This document shows positions 1 through 7,460 of a DNA stretch of 64,000 bases, in pieces. Origin of the DNA: Variovorax sp. dw_308 (lineage in GTDB: Bacteria > Pseudomonadota > Gammaproteobacteria > Burkholderiales > Burkholderiaceae_C); the NCBI RefSeq assembly GCF_019207085.1, contig NZ_JAATOM010000002.1, positions 248,001 through 312,000 of the forward strand, read 5' to 3'. The translations under genes were made by a program, and so were the position numbers. The notes beneath the pieces were generated by a model, which was given only the letters and a program-made list of their open reading frames with translations, was not told the DNA's origin and did no database searches. Numbering within the stretch: position 1 is the first letter of the stretch; each line of letters opens with the position of its first letter.

Positions 1-539
1 CGATGCGTCTCGACCGTACGCGGCGACAGCGCCAGCGCCCGCGCGATCTCCTTGTTGGTGAGCCCGGTGACGATCATGCCGAGCACCTCGCGCTCCCTCT
101 CCGACAGCTGGGCAAAGCGGTCGCGCGCGAACTGGTCGACCTGCGCCCGCTCGCGCGAGTTGACGTGCTGGCGCACCGCATGTTGCAGCGCTTCGAGCAG
201 TTGCTCGTCGTCGACCGGCTTTTCCAGGAACTCCGCCGCGCCCGACTTGAAGGCGCGCCGGCACATCTCCACCGTGCCGTGGCCGGTCAGCATGATGATC
301 GGCTGGTCCACCTGCTGCGCCACCAGCCGCTCCAGCACCGTGAGCCCGCTGATGCCTGGCATGCGCACGTCGAGCACGATCGCGCCGATGCCGCTGCGAT
401 CGAACTGGTCGATGAAGGCTTGCGGATCGGACCAGGTCTGCACGCGCAGCCCCACCGTGCCGATCAGCAGCGCCAGGCTGTCACGCACGGCCTGGTCGTC
501 GTCGATCAGGTGGATCAGGGGCGACAGCGGCGGGTTCAT
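1..539 (-). CDS. FixJ/LuxR-type two-component response regulator (3' end outside window)
   Basis: Response regulator controlled by the adjacent histidine kinase, expected to bind DNA after phosphorylation. The 179 visible residues hold a receiver domain (about 7-125) with acidic residues D13/D14, phospho-acceptor D57 in the motif IVLDVRMPG, T85 and K107 (EKP), followed by the start of a LuxR/GerE helix-turn-helix (LSEREREVLGMIVTGLTNK, then ALSPRTVE). The window edge cuts the gene inside the recognition helix, so its C-terminus is not visible. The ATG overlaps the stop of the kinase gene by 4 nt (ATGA), so the two are translationally coupled. The order receiver plus LuxR HTH is that of FixJ/TodT/StyR regulators. 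The target genes are not shown; the divergent dioxygenase and acyl-CoA ligase genes are the obvious candidates (inference). Confidence 0.93.
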   Translation of the reverse strand, partial: MNPPLSPLIHLIDDDQAVRDSLALLIGTVGLRVQTWSDPQAFIDQFDRSGIGAIVLDVRMPGISGLTVLERLVAQQVDQPIIMLTGHGTVEMCRRAFKSGAAEFLEKPVDDEQLLEALQHAVRQHVNSRERAQVDQFARDRFAQLSEREREVLGMIVTGLTNKEIARALALSPRTVETH

Positions 540-1996
540 GCGGAGGCCCCCGCCAGCGGCAGGCTCAGGACAAAGCGCGCACCGCTCGTTGCCGATGCGT
601 CGACGGCGAGTGAGCCGCCCATGTCGCCGGCCAGCGATTCACTGAGGCTCAGGCCGAGGCCCAGGCCGCCTTCGCGTGTGCTGTAGAAGGGTTCGAACAG
701 GCGCGGCAGCGCTTCGGCGGCAATGCCGGGGCCACTGTCGCTCACCACGAGTTGGCCCATCGGGCCCTGGTCGAGGACTTCGATCGTGATGCGTCGACGG
801 CCCGCGGGTATCGTGTCCAGCGCCTGCAGCGCGTTGATGAGCAGGTTGTGCACGATCTGCTCCAGCGCCACCGGATCGGCCAGCACACGCACGGCGGCGC
901 CCGGCTCGAAGTTCACGCCCACGCCGCGGCGCGTGCATTCCGGCTCCAGCAGGTACAGGGCGCTGCGGGCCGCGTCCTGCAGGGCCACCTGCTCGCGCTT
1001 TCCGTGACCGTCGGGTCGCTCGATGGCGCGCCGCAAGCGCGCCACCACGTCGGCGGCGCGCCGGGCCTGCTCGGACGCCTTGCCCATCGCGTCGCGCGCC
1101 GTGCCGATGTCCGGCGGATCGTCGGCCAGCAATCGCCTGGCTGCCTGCGTGTTCGCCAGCAGCGCCGTCAGGGGCTGGTTGAGTTCATGCGCCATGCCGG
1201 CCGCGAGTTCGCCCAACGCGTTCAGGCGGGCCACCTGCCCAAGGCGCAACAGTTCCTCCGCGCGGCGCCGCGCCTCGCGCTGGCGCAGCAGCATGCGCGC
1301 CCCGCCAAGCACCACGCCAACCGCCAGCGCCCAGGCCGCCATCAGGATCCAGGGCAACTCGCGCCAAGCCACGTCGCGCCGGGCCACCACGTCGAAGGCC
1401 TGGCTTTCCGAGGCCAGCACCTTGCGGAAGTCGAAGCGCCAGCCATCGGCGCCCACGCGGCCCGGCTGCACGACGAACTGCTGCGCGCCCTGCTCGATGG
1501 TGACGCGGCTCGGACTGGTCTTCGGATCCATCGGCCAGTCGCGCCACGGCACGGTCGCGGCCAGGTCGATGTCGAGGGCATAGCTGACCGGCTCCGCGCC
1601 GATCACCAGCCGATAGCGGCCCCGCGCAAACTCGACCTGCGCCAGCGCGGGACGGTGCTGGTTGCGCGATTGCGCCTCGGCCTCGGCCAGCGCGGCATCG
1701 GGCCAGGCGCCGGAGCGCTCGCGGCGCTGCACCGACAGGATCGATGGATAGACCGAGGGCAGCCGCTGCTCCGGCGAGTCGGCGGCGCCCGCCTTGCCGA
1801 GCAGCGCCAGCGTGGCCAGCACCGCGTCGTACTGAACCACCTGCTGGCTCAGCAGGCGATGGGCGATGCGGGCATCCGTTTCGAAGGCTTCCTGCAATTG
1901 CCGCAGTTCGTTGCGCGCCAGCCATGCCGCACCCGCCGCGCTGAGCACAAGCCACGCGAGCCACCAGCCAGCGAGTGCGCGCAAGCGTTGATTCAT
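536..1996 (-). CDS. Membrane sensor histidine kinase
   Basis: Sensor kinase of 486 aa, partner of the downstream response regulator. A first membrane helix (about residues 11-28) is followed by a periplasmic sensor region of about 185 residues and a second helix (about 215-237). A HisKA dimerisation/phospho-acceptor domain carries the H-box GMAHELNQPL with H270. The HATPase_c domain has an N-box (HNLLINALQAL), a G1 box (DSGPGIAAE) and a G2 box (GLGLGLSLSESLAGD). The start at 1996 was chosen because it gives a clean amphipathic/membrane N-terminus; in-frame ATGs further upstream would add about 53 unlikely residues reaching to the divergent gene. The ligand cannot be read from sequence. Kinases of this architecture (DctB/FixL-like cores) often sense carboxylates or aromatic compounds, which is only a hint. 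Confidence 0.93.
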   Translation of the reverse strand: MNQRLRALAGWWLAWLVLSAAGAAWLARNELRQLQEAFETDARIAHRLLSQQVVQYDAVLATLALLGKAGAADSPEQRLPSVYPSILSVQRRERSGAWPDAALAEAEAQSRNQHRPALAQVEFARGRYRLVIGAEPVSYALDIDLAATVPWRDWPMDPKTSPSRVTIEQGAQQFVVQPGRVGADGWRFDFRKVLASESQAFDVVARRDVAWRELPWILMAAWALAVGVVLGGARMLLRQREARRRAEELLRLGQVARLNALGELAAGMAHELNQPLTALLANTQAARRLLADDPPDIGTARDAMGKASEQARRAADVVARLRRAIERPDGHGKREQVALQDAARSALYLLEPECTRRGVGVNFEPGAAVRVLADPVALEQIVHNLLINALQALDTIPAGRRRITIEVLDQGPMGQLVVSDSGPGIAAEALPRLFEPFYSTREGGLGLGLSLSESLAGDMGGSLAVDASATSGARFVLSLPLAGASA

Positions 1997-2154
1997 ACGC
2001 GCGGATTGTGCCCTCGGCGTGCGGACCAGGCGCCGGGTCATGGATAACCAGAATCGCGCCGCCGGGCAAGCACGATAGTCTCTGCAAGCCGGATTTCCCG
2101 GCCGCGAACCAGGCAATCTTGAGCGCGCCAAACGGCGCATGGGAGCATTCACCA

Positions 2155-2985
2155 ATGGACGTTCAACGTCACCTCGACGAACTGAACCAGCAGGGCTACA
2201 CCGTCATCCCCGATTTCCTGAAGGCCGACGACATCGCACGCGTGCGTGCCGGACTCGCGCCCTTTCTCAGCACCCATGCCGGGCGAAACAACTTCGAGGG
2301 CTTCAAGACAGAACGCGTCTACACGCTTGCCGGCCGGGGCCGCGTCTTCGAGGACATCGCCGAGGACGCACGCGTGCTGGCGCTGCTCGACAAGCTGCTG
2401 GCGCCCGGCTACCTGCTCACCGCCAGCCAGGCGATCTGCATCCATCCCGGCGAAACGCCGCAGCCGATCCACTTCGACGATTCCTTCTATCCGATCCCAC
2501 GGCCGCGGCCGTCGATCAGCATCAGCACCATCGTCGCGGTGGATGCCTTCACCGCGGAGAACGGCGGCACCGAGGTGATTCCCGGCAGCCATCGATGGAG
2601 CGACGCGACGATCGCCGGCGCGTATGACGGGCGTGACGCGGATGCCGACATGCCGCCGCAACTCGAACGACTGCTGGTGCCCATGGAGATGCCCGCAGGC
2701 GCCTGTGTCGTCTTCCACGGCACCCTGCTCCACCGCGGCGGCGCCAACCGCAGCAAGGCCGAGCGGCTGGCCTTCTCCAACCAGTATTGCGAACCCTGGG
2801 CGCGCACGCAGGAGAACTTCTTCCTCGGCATTCCGCCCGCGCTGGTGAGCCGGATGTCGCCGCGCCTGCAGACCTTGCTCGGCTACGAAATCATGGCGCC
2901 GTTCATGGGACACGTGACCGCCTCCCATCCCACCAAGGTCCTGCGCCCCGGCTACGTCAACGCCGTCGAGGCATCACGCGCATGA
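2155..2985 (+). CDS. PhyH (phytanoyl-CoA dioxygenase) family Fe(II)/2-oxoglutarate oxygenase
   Basis: Predicted non-heme iron, 2-oxoglutarate-dependent oxygenase of 276 aa. The iron triad is visible: H106-x-D108 in PIHFDDSFYP and a distal H193 in GTLLHRGGANRS, with R199 placed to bind the 2-oxoglutarate carboxylate. The family hydroxylates acyl-CoAs, small metabolites or phosphonates (PhnY belongs here), so the substrate cannot be assigned from the family. The start at 2155 leaves a 158-bp divergent intergenic region to the histidine kinase and has a GGGAG-like ribosome site. The gene is followed after 51 bp by an acyl-CoA ligase on the same strand, so the pair probably forms an operon in which a carboxylic acid is activated and hydroxylated (inference). 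Confidence 0.88.
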   Translation: MDVQRHLDELNQQGYTVIPDFLKADDIARVRAGLAPFLSTHAGRNNFEGFKTERVYTLAGRGRVFEDIAEDARVLALLDKLLAPGYLLTASQAICIHPGETPQPIHFDDSFYPIPRPRPSISISTIVAVDAFTAENGGTEVIPGSHRWSDATIAGAYDGRDADADMPPQLERLLVPMEMPAGACVVFHGTLLHRGGANRSKAERLAFSNQYCEPWARTQENFFLGIPPALVSRMSPRLQTLLGYEIMAPFMGHVTASHPTKVLRPGYVNAVEASRA

Positions 2986-3036
2986 CAGCCCCCGGTTCCG
3001 CAACGACCCATCCATCCACTGAATAAGGGAGACACC

Positions 3037-4944
3037 ATGGCGCACATCCATACGCTGGACAAATTCATCGGCGACACCTGGCCGACGCTCGCGAACGATG
3101 CGGAGGTCCGCGCGTTCGAGAGCGTGCCGTACGAGGAACGCATCGCCGCGGCCAGCACCTACGAGGCGCTGCAACTCGGCGCGGCCTGCAACCCCGATGC
3201 CCCGGCATTGCTGTTCCTGCCCAACGCCGACCCCGACGAGACCCCGCTGCGCGTGACCCACCGCGAGTTCCTCGCCCGCGTGACGCAGGCCGCCAATCTC
3301 TTCACGGAAGCCGGCGTCGGCCCGAACGACGTGGTGAGCTTCCTGCTGCCGCTGGTGCCGCAGGCCTTCTTCACGCTGTTCGGCGCGGAAGCCGCAGGCA
3401 TCGCGAATCCGGTGAACCCGCTGCTGGAGCCGGGCCAGCTCGCGGACATTCTTCGCGCGGCCGACACCAAGGTGCTGGTTGCGCTCGGCCCGGTTCCCGG
3501 GACGGACATCTGGGCCAAGGTCGAGCGCATCCGCGAGTTGATGCCGGAGCTGAAAACGGTGTTCGTGGTGGGCGGCGCCGACGATGCCGCGCGCGGCATC
3601 CACAACTTCGATGCCGCACTCGCGCGCCAGCCCGCCGACAAGCTGACCAGCAACCGGAGCATTGCCGCCAGCGACATCGCGGCCTACTTCCACACCGGCG
3701 GTACCACCGGCCTGCCGAAGCTGGTGCGACACACCCATGCCAACCAGGTATCCCAGGCCTGGGCCATGGGGCTGGTCCTCAAGCTCCAGCCAGGCTGCAC
3801 CTTCCTGTTCGGCCTGCCGCTGTTCCACGTGGGTGGCGCGCTGACGCAGGGGCTGGCAACGCTGGCCGCGGGCGGCGCGCTGGTCGTGCTGTCGCCTTCC
3901 GGTTGGCGCAATCCGGCGTCGATTCGCAATGTATGGCGCCTCATCGAGCGCTATCGGCCCGAGGTTCTCGGCGGCGTGCCGACCGTCATGGCGGCTGCCC
4001 TCAACGTGCCGGTGGATGGCGCCGACGTGTCCAGCATGCGGCGCGTCGCGGGCGGCGGCTCGGCGATTCCGGTGCCGGTCGGCAAGGCGTATGCGGAGCG
4101 CTTCAACATCCCGGTGATGGAGGTCTACGGCATGACCGAGACGTCCAGCGTGCACCTCATTTCGCACGAGACGCGGCCGATCCGCATCGGCGCGGTGGGC
4201 CACCCGGTCCCCTACGCACGCGTGCGCGTCGTGCAGCTCGATGATCAGGATCGTTTTGTGCGGAACTGCGAAGTCAACGAGATCGGCGTGATCACGATGA
4301 GCGGGCCGGGCGTGTTCTCGGGCTACCTCAACGACAAGCACAACAAGGGCGCATTCGTGGAGCCTGGCTGGGTCAACTCGGGCGATCTCGGCCGGCTCGA
4401 CGAGGACGGCTACCTCTGGGTCACCGGACGCGCGAAGGACCTGATCATCCGGGGCGGCCACAACATCGATCCGATGGCGCTGGAGGAAGTGTTCTTCCAG
4501 CATCCCGCCGTCGCGCTGGCGGCGGTCGTGGGGCAGCCCGACGCGTATGCCGGCGAACTTCCGGTCGCCTATGTGCAGCTCAAGGCTGGCGCCACGGCCG
4601 ATGCGGCCGAACTGCGCGCCTTCGTCGCCGAGCGCACGCCCGAGCGCGCCGCGGTGCCGGTGAACCTCTACCTGGTCGACAGCATTCCGTTGACGGCCGT
4701 AGGCAAGGTGTTCAAGCCCGCGCTGCGCTGGGATGCCGCAGGTCGCACGGTCACGAAGATGCTGGAGGATGTCGTTCCCGCGGGCAAGCAGATGTCCGTG
4801 ACCGCCGGGCCCTGCCCTGTGAATGGCAACCTGATCACTGTGCGCTTCGAAGGCGTGGGCGATGGCGAACGCGACCCGCTTGCACAGGCGGTTGGCGAGC
4901 GCATCGGGCCGCTGGTGTGGAAGCACCAGGTGGTCTGGAGCTGA
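3037..4944 (+). CDS. Acyl-CoA synthetase (AMP-dependent ligase, FadD/cyclohexanecarboxylate-type)
   Basis: ATP-dependent carboxylate-CoA ligase of 635 aa in the ANL superfamily. It shows the phosphate-binding loop YFHTGGTTGLPKLVRHTH (from residue 217), the adenylate motif VYGMTETSSVH, the hinge region GDLGRLDEDGYLWVTGRAKD and the catalytic lysine of the C-terminal domain in VGKVFKPALRW (K557). An atypical tail of about 75 residues follows the catalytic lysine. It has a good ribosome site (AAGGGAG) before ATG 3037. It sits 51 bp behind the PhyH oxygenase and converges with the glucosyltransferase gene, 13 bp away. The presence of medium-to-long acyl or alicyclic-acid ligase features fits a degradative role; the exact acid is unknown. 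Confidence 0.92.
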   Translation: MAHIHTLDKFIGDTWPTLANDAEVRAFESVPYEERIAAASTYEALQLGAACNPDAPALLFLPNADPDETPLRVTHREFLARVTQAANLFTEAGVGPNDVVSFLLPLVPQAFFTLFGAEAAGIANPVNPLLEPGQLADILRAADTKVLVALGPVPGTDIWAKVERIRELMPELKTVFVVGGADDAARGIHNFDAALARQPADKLTSNRSIAASDIAAYFHTGGTTGLPKLVRHTHANQVSQAWAMGLVLKLQPGCTFLFGLPLFHVGGALTQGLATLAAGGALVVLSPSGWRNPASIRNVWRLIERYRPEVLGGVPTVMAAALNVPVDGADVSSMRRVAGGGSAIPVPVGKAYAERFNIPVMEVYGMTETSSVHLISHETRPIRIGAVGHPVPYARVRVVQLDDQDRFVRNCEVNEIGVITMSGPGVFSGYLNDKHNKGAFVEPGWVNSGDLGRLDEDGYLWVTGRAKDLIIRGGHNIDPMALEEVFFQHPAVALAAVVGQPDAYAGELPVAYVQLKAGATADAAELRAFVAERTPERAAVPVNLYLVDSIPLTAVGKVFKPALRWDAAGRTVTKMLEDVVPAGKQMSVTAGPCPVNGNLITVRFEGVGDGERDPLAQAVGERIGPLVWKHQVVWS

Positions 4945-4957
4945 GACTACTACGGCT

Positions 4958-6727
4958 TCATTCGGCCGCTGGCACCGCGGGCGGCGCGGTCGGCGCCTCC
5001 ACCGGAACGTCGCGCAACGGCGCCGGCCCGGCAGTCATCGAAGCTTCCTCCGGTATGCGGCACAGGCCCCAACGCAGCAGCCATCGACCGACCGCCTCGT
5101 GCGCGCTCAGCCAGGCGAACGGGATCGATCCGACCAGCCCCACCAGGACCGGCGACCAGATCCAGATTGCGCCTGGCATGCGCACCCACACCCAGGCGCC
5201 CAGCACGAGACCGAGCGCCGTCTGCGGCCACAGGCCGCGCAGCGCAACCTGCCAGTCGATCCGCTGGACATCGCGCTGCTGCGCGGCCCAGCCGACGCGG
5301 CGCCCGAAGGGCAGCCCCAACAAGAACAGGCTCACGGCCACTGCCACCACGGGCGCGGTCAGCACCCAGAAGCCGAACTCCAGCACCACGCCGCACACGA
5401 TGCGCGGCGCACCGCCGTAGGCCCGACGCAACGGACCGCGACACATCACGTCGACCAGCGTGGCCAGCTTGGGCGCAAGGCTCATGCCCATCACCGCGAG
5501 CAACAGCACCGGCGCGAGGTCGGGCCGGAAAGGCTGTTCGCGCCAGAGCCCCAGCATCATGAACGCGAGCCAGGCCGGCGCCCCCAGGTACATCGCAATC
5601 GCCAGCAGCAGCTGGCAGCGGCTGACCGGCATCAGCCCGGGCAAGGTGAGCAGCCGCAGGTACTGCATGTTGCCCTGGCACCAGCGCAGGTCGCGCCGGA
5701 TGAACTCGAGGAGGTTCGGCGGGTTTTCTTCCCAGCTGCCTTCCTCCTCCGGCAGTACGCGGACTTCGTAGCCGGCGCGCCGCATCAGCACCGCCTCCAG
5801 TTGATCGTGGCTCAGCACCGGCCCGCCGAGCGGCGGCGGGCCGGGCAATTCCGGCAGTTCGCAGTGCTGGATGAACGGTTGCAGCCGCAGGATGGCGTTG
5901 TGGCCCCAATAGGGACCGCAGTCGCCCTGCCAACTGGCCGCGCCGAGCGTGTAGGAACGCATGCCCAGCCGCATGCCGAACTGGAACATGCGCGTGAAGG
6001 CGCTGGCGCTGGGCAGCCCCGTCACCAGCGTCTGCAGGATGCCGATCGCGGGCCGTACCTGCATGATCCGCACCAGCCGCAGCATCGCCCGGGGCGTCAT
6101 CAGGCTGTCGGCGTCGAGCACGATGGCGTAGTCGTGCAGCGGGCCCCAGCGCTCGCAGAAGTCGCGGATATTGCCGGCCTTGAAGCCATGGTGCTGCTCG
6201 CGGCGGCGGTAGTTCAGCGCGATGGCCGCGCCGAAACGCGCCTGCAGCTGGGCCACCATGCGGGCCTCGGCGGCCACGGTCCCGGGATCGTCGCTGTCGC
6301 TCAGGAGGTAGAGACGGAAGCCGCCGGCCTGGCCGCTGTCCACCAGCCCGTGCAGCATCCAGGCCAGGTTGCGCGAGAGCCGGCCCGTGTCCTCGTTGCG
6401 AATGCAGGCCAGCAACGCCGTCGACGACTCGATGGGCTGCTGCGGGTCCGCGGCCAGCATGTGCGGCGCCACCAGGGCGGCCGCGTGGCGGCTGGCGCCC
6501 ATCAGCGCCAGGCCGATGGCCGCATTCCAGAAGCCGACCACCGTCCAGGGCAGCGTGACCGCGAAGGCCAGCAGCATCCCGAGGCCGATCCCGTCGACCC
6601 TCGCGACGAACAGCGTCGCAGCCATCAGCCAAAGCAGCCCGAGCGCCGTGGCCGCGACCGCAAGGGCGAAGCCGGCGCGGCGCCAGCGCAGGCCGACACT
6701 CGTTGCCGAAGCTGCGGCAGGCCTCAC
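4958..6727 (-). CDS. opgH: OpgH/MdoH-like glucan beta-glucosyltransferase (short form)
   Basis: Inner-membrane family 2 glycosyltransferase of 589 aa, related to the enzyme that polymerises the osmoregulated periplasmic glucan backbone. The cytoplasmic catalytic domain shows ALLACIRNED, LLSDSDDPGT, the metal-binding DAD in IVLDADSLM, the acceptor loop LPEEEGSWEENPPN and RDLRWCQGN (a QRxRW-like motif). Two N-terminal membrane helices (about 12-75) and several C-terminal ones (from about 400) flank it. The start is a GTG that overlaps the stop of the cytochrome b561 gene by 4 nt (GTGA); upstream in-frame ATGs would run through that gene. Typical OpgH is 700-850 aa, so the N-terminal extension is missing. 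No opgG is adjacent, which is unusual. Confidence 0.87.
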   Translation of the reverse strand: MRPAAASATSVGLRWRRAGFALAVAATALGLLWLMAATLFVARVDGIGLGMLLAFAVTLPWTVVGFWNAAIGLALMGASRHAAALVAPHMLAADPQQPIESSTALLACIRNEDTGRLSRNLAWMLHGLVDSGQAGGFRLYLLSDSDDPGTVAAEARMVAQLQARFGAAIALNYRRREQHHGFKAGNIRDFCERWGPLHDYAIVLDADSLMTPRAMLRLVRIMQVRPAIGILQTLVTGLPSASAFTRMFQFGMRLGMRSYTLGAASWQGDCGPYWGHNAILRLQPFIQHCELPELPGPPPLGGPVLSHDQLEAVLMRRAGYEVRVLPEEEGSWEENPPNLLEFIRRDLRWCQGNMQYLRLLTLPGLMPVSRCQLLLAIAMYLGAPAWLAFMMLGLWREQPFRPDLAPVLLLAVMGMSLAPKLATLVDVMCRGPLRRAYGGAPRIVCGVVLEFGFWVLTAPVVAVAVSLFLLGLPFGRRVGWAAQQRDVQRIDWQVALRGLWPQTALGLVLGAWVWVRMPGAIWIWSPVLVGLVGSIPFAWLSAHEAVGRWLLRWGLCRIPEEASMTAGPAPLRDVPVEAPTAPPAVPAAE

Positions 6728-7257
6728 AGCATGCGGCGCAACAGCCCGTCGCGTCGGATGAAGACGTGGTTCACGACGCCAGCCAGATGCGCCAGGATCA
6801 GCAGCACGATCGCAATCGCCCCGCACAGGTGCAGGAACGACAGCACCTTGGCGATCGCCTCGTCCTTGCCCAGCGGCGACGGAATCGGCAAGACATTGAA
6901 AACCGAAAGCGGAAAGCCCCAGGCGTTGGTGGCAAGGAAGCCGATCATCGGCATCAGGAACAGCAGCACATAGAGGGCGATGTGGTTCGCATGCGCGGCG
7001 GTCCGCATCCATCCCGGCATGTCGACCGGCAGGGGCGGCGGCGGATTCAGGCGGCGATTGACGATGCGAACCAGCACCAGCAAGAACATCAGCACGCCCA
7101 GGCTTTCGTGCACGTTGTAGAGCCGCATCTTGAACGCCTCGTCGGCCGGCTCGAAGAAGCCGATCCAGATGCCGACCGGAATGATGACGAGCAGCAGCAG
7201 CACTGCTAGCCAGTGCAGCCAGCGGGACGAAGCAGCGTAGCGCGACACAGGTGTCAT
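6724..7257 (-). CDS. Cytochrome b561 family membrane protein
   Basis: Four-helix di-heme b561 protein of 177 aa in the bacterial YodB/CybB group, which moves electrons across the inner membrane (for example between quinol and superoxide or a periplasmic partner). Candidate heme-ligand histidines lie in the helices: H15 (RWLHWLAVL), H50 (YNVHESLGV), H143 (LHLCGA) and H157 (LAHLAGVVNH). Further histidines H89 and H92 sit at the start of helix 3. Its stop codon overlaps the GTG of the opgH-like gene, so the two are coupled. The pairing of b561 with a glucosyltransferase is not a standard operon and may only reflect shared transcription. Confidence 0.9.
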   Translation of the reverse strand: MTPVSRYAASSRWLHWLAVLLLLVIIPVGIWIGFFEPADEAFKMRLYNVHESLGVLMFLLVLVRIVNRRLNPPPPLPVDMPGWMRTAAHANHIALYVLLFLMPMIGFLATNAWGFPLSVFNVLPIPSPLGKDEAIAKVLSFLHLCGAIAIVLLILAHLAGVVNHVFIRRDGLLRRML

Positions 7258-7460
7258 GGCAGGTCTCCAGATTCATCGGGCGGCGACGAGCGTGCCTGGG
7301 CGGCGGCAGCCGGACCACGTCGCCGGCGCTGGCCCTGGCCCTGGCGCCGGCGGTCGATGGTAAGGGAGATCGGGAGCGCGGGGTACCCTCGGCGGAGCCT
7401 TCGTCGCGAGGCAGAACGAAACGGCCCCGATCGAGCCGTCTCGTGACAACACCAAGCCAC

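Noticed and set aside
2155..2985. PhyH-family gene as phnY partner of the PhnZ-like protein
   Set aside because: It is about 50 kb away, next to an acyl-CoA ligase, and PhyH proteins have many substrates; not supported beyond fold.
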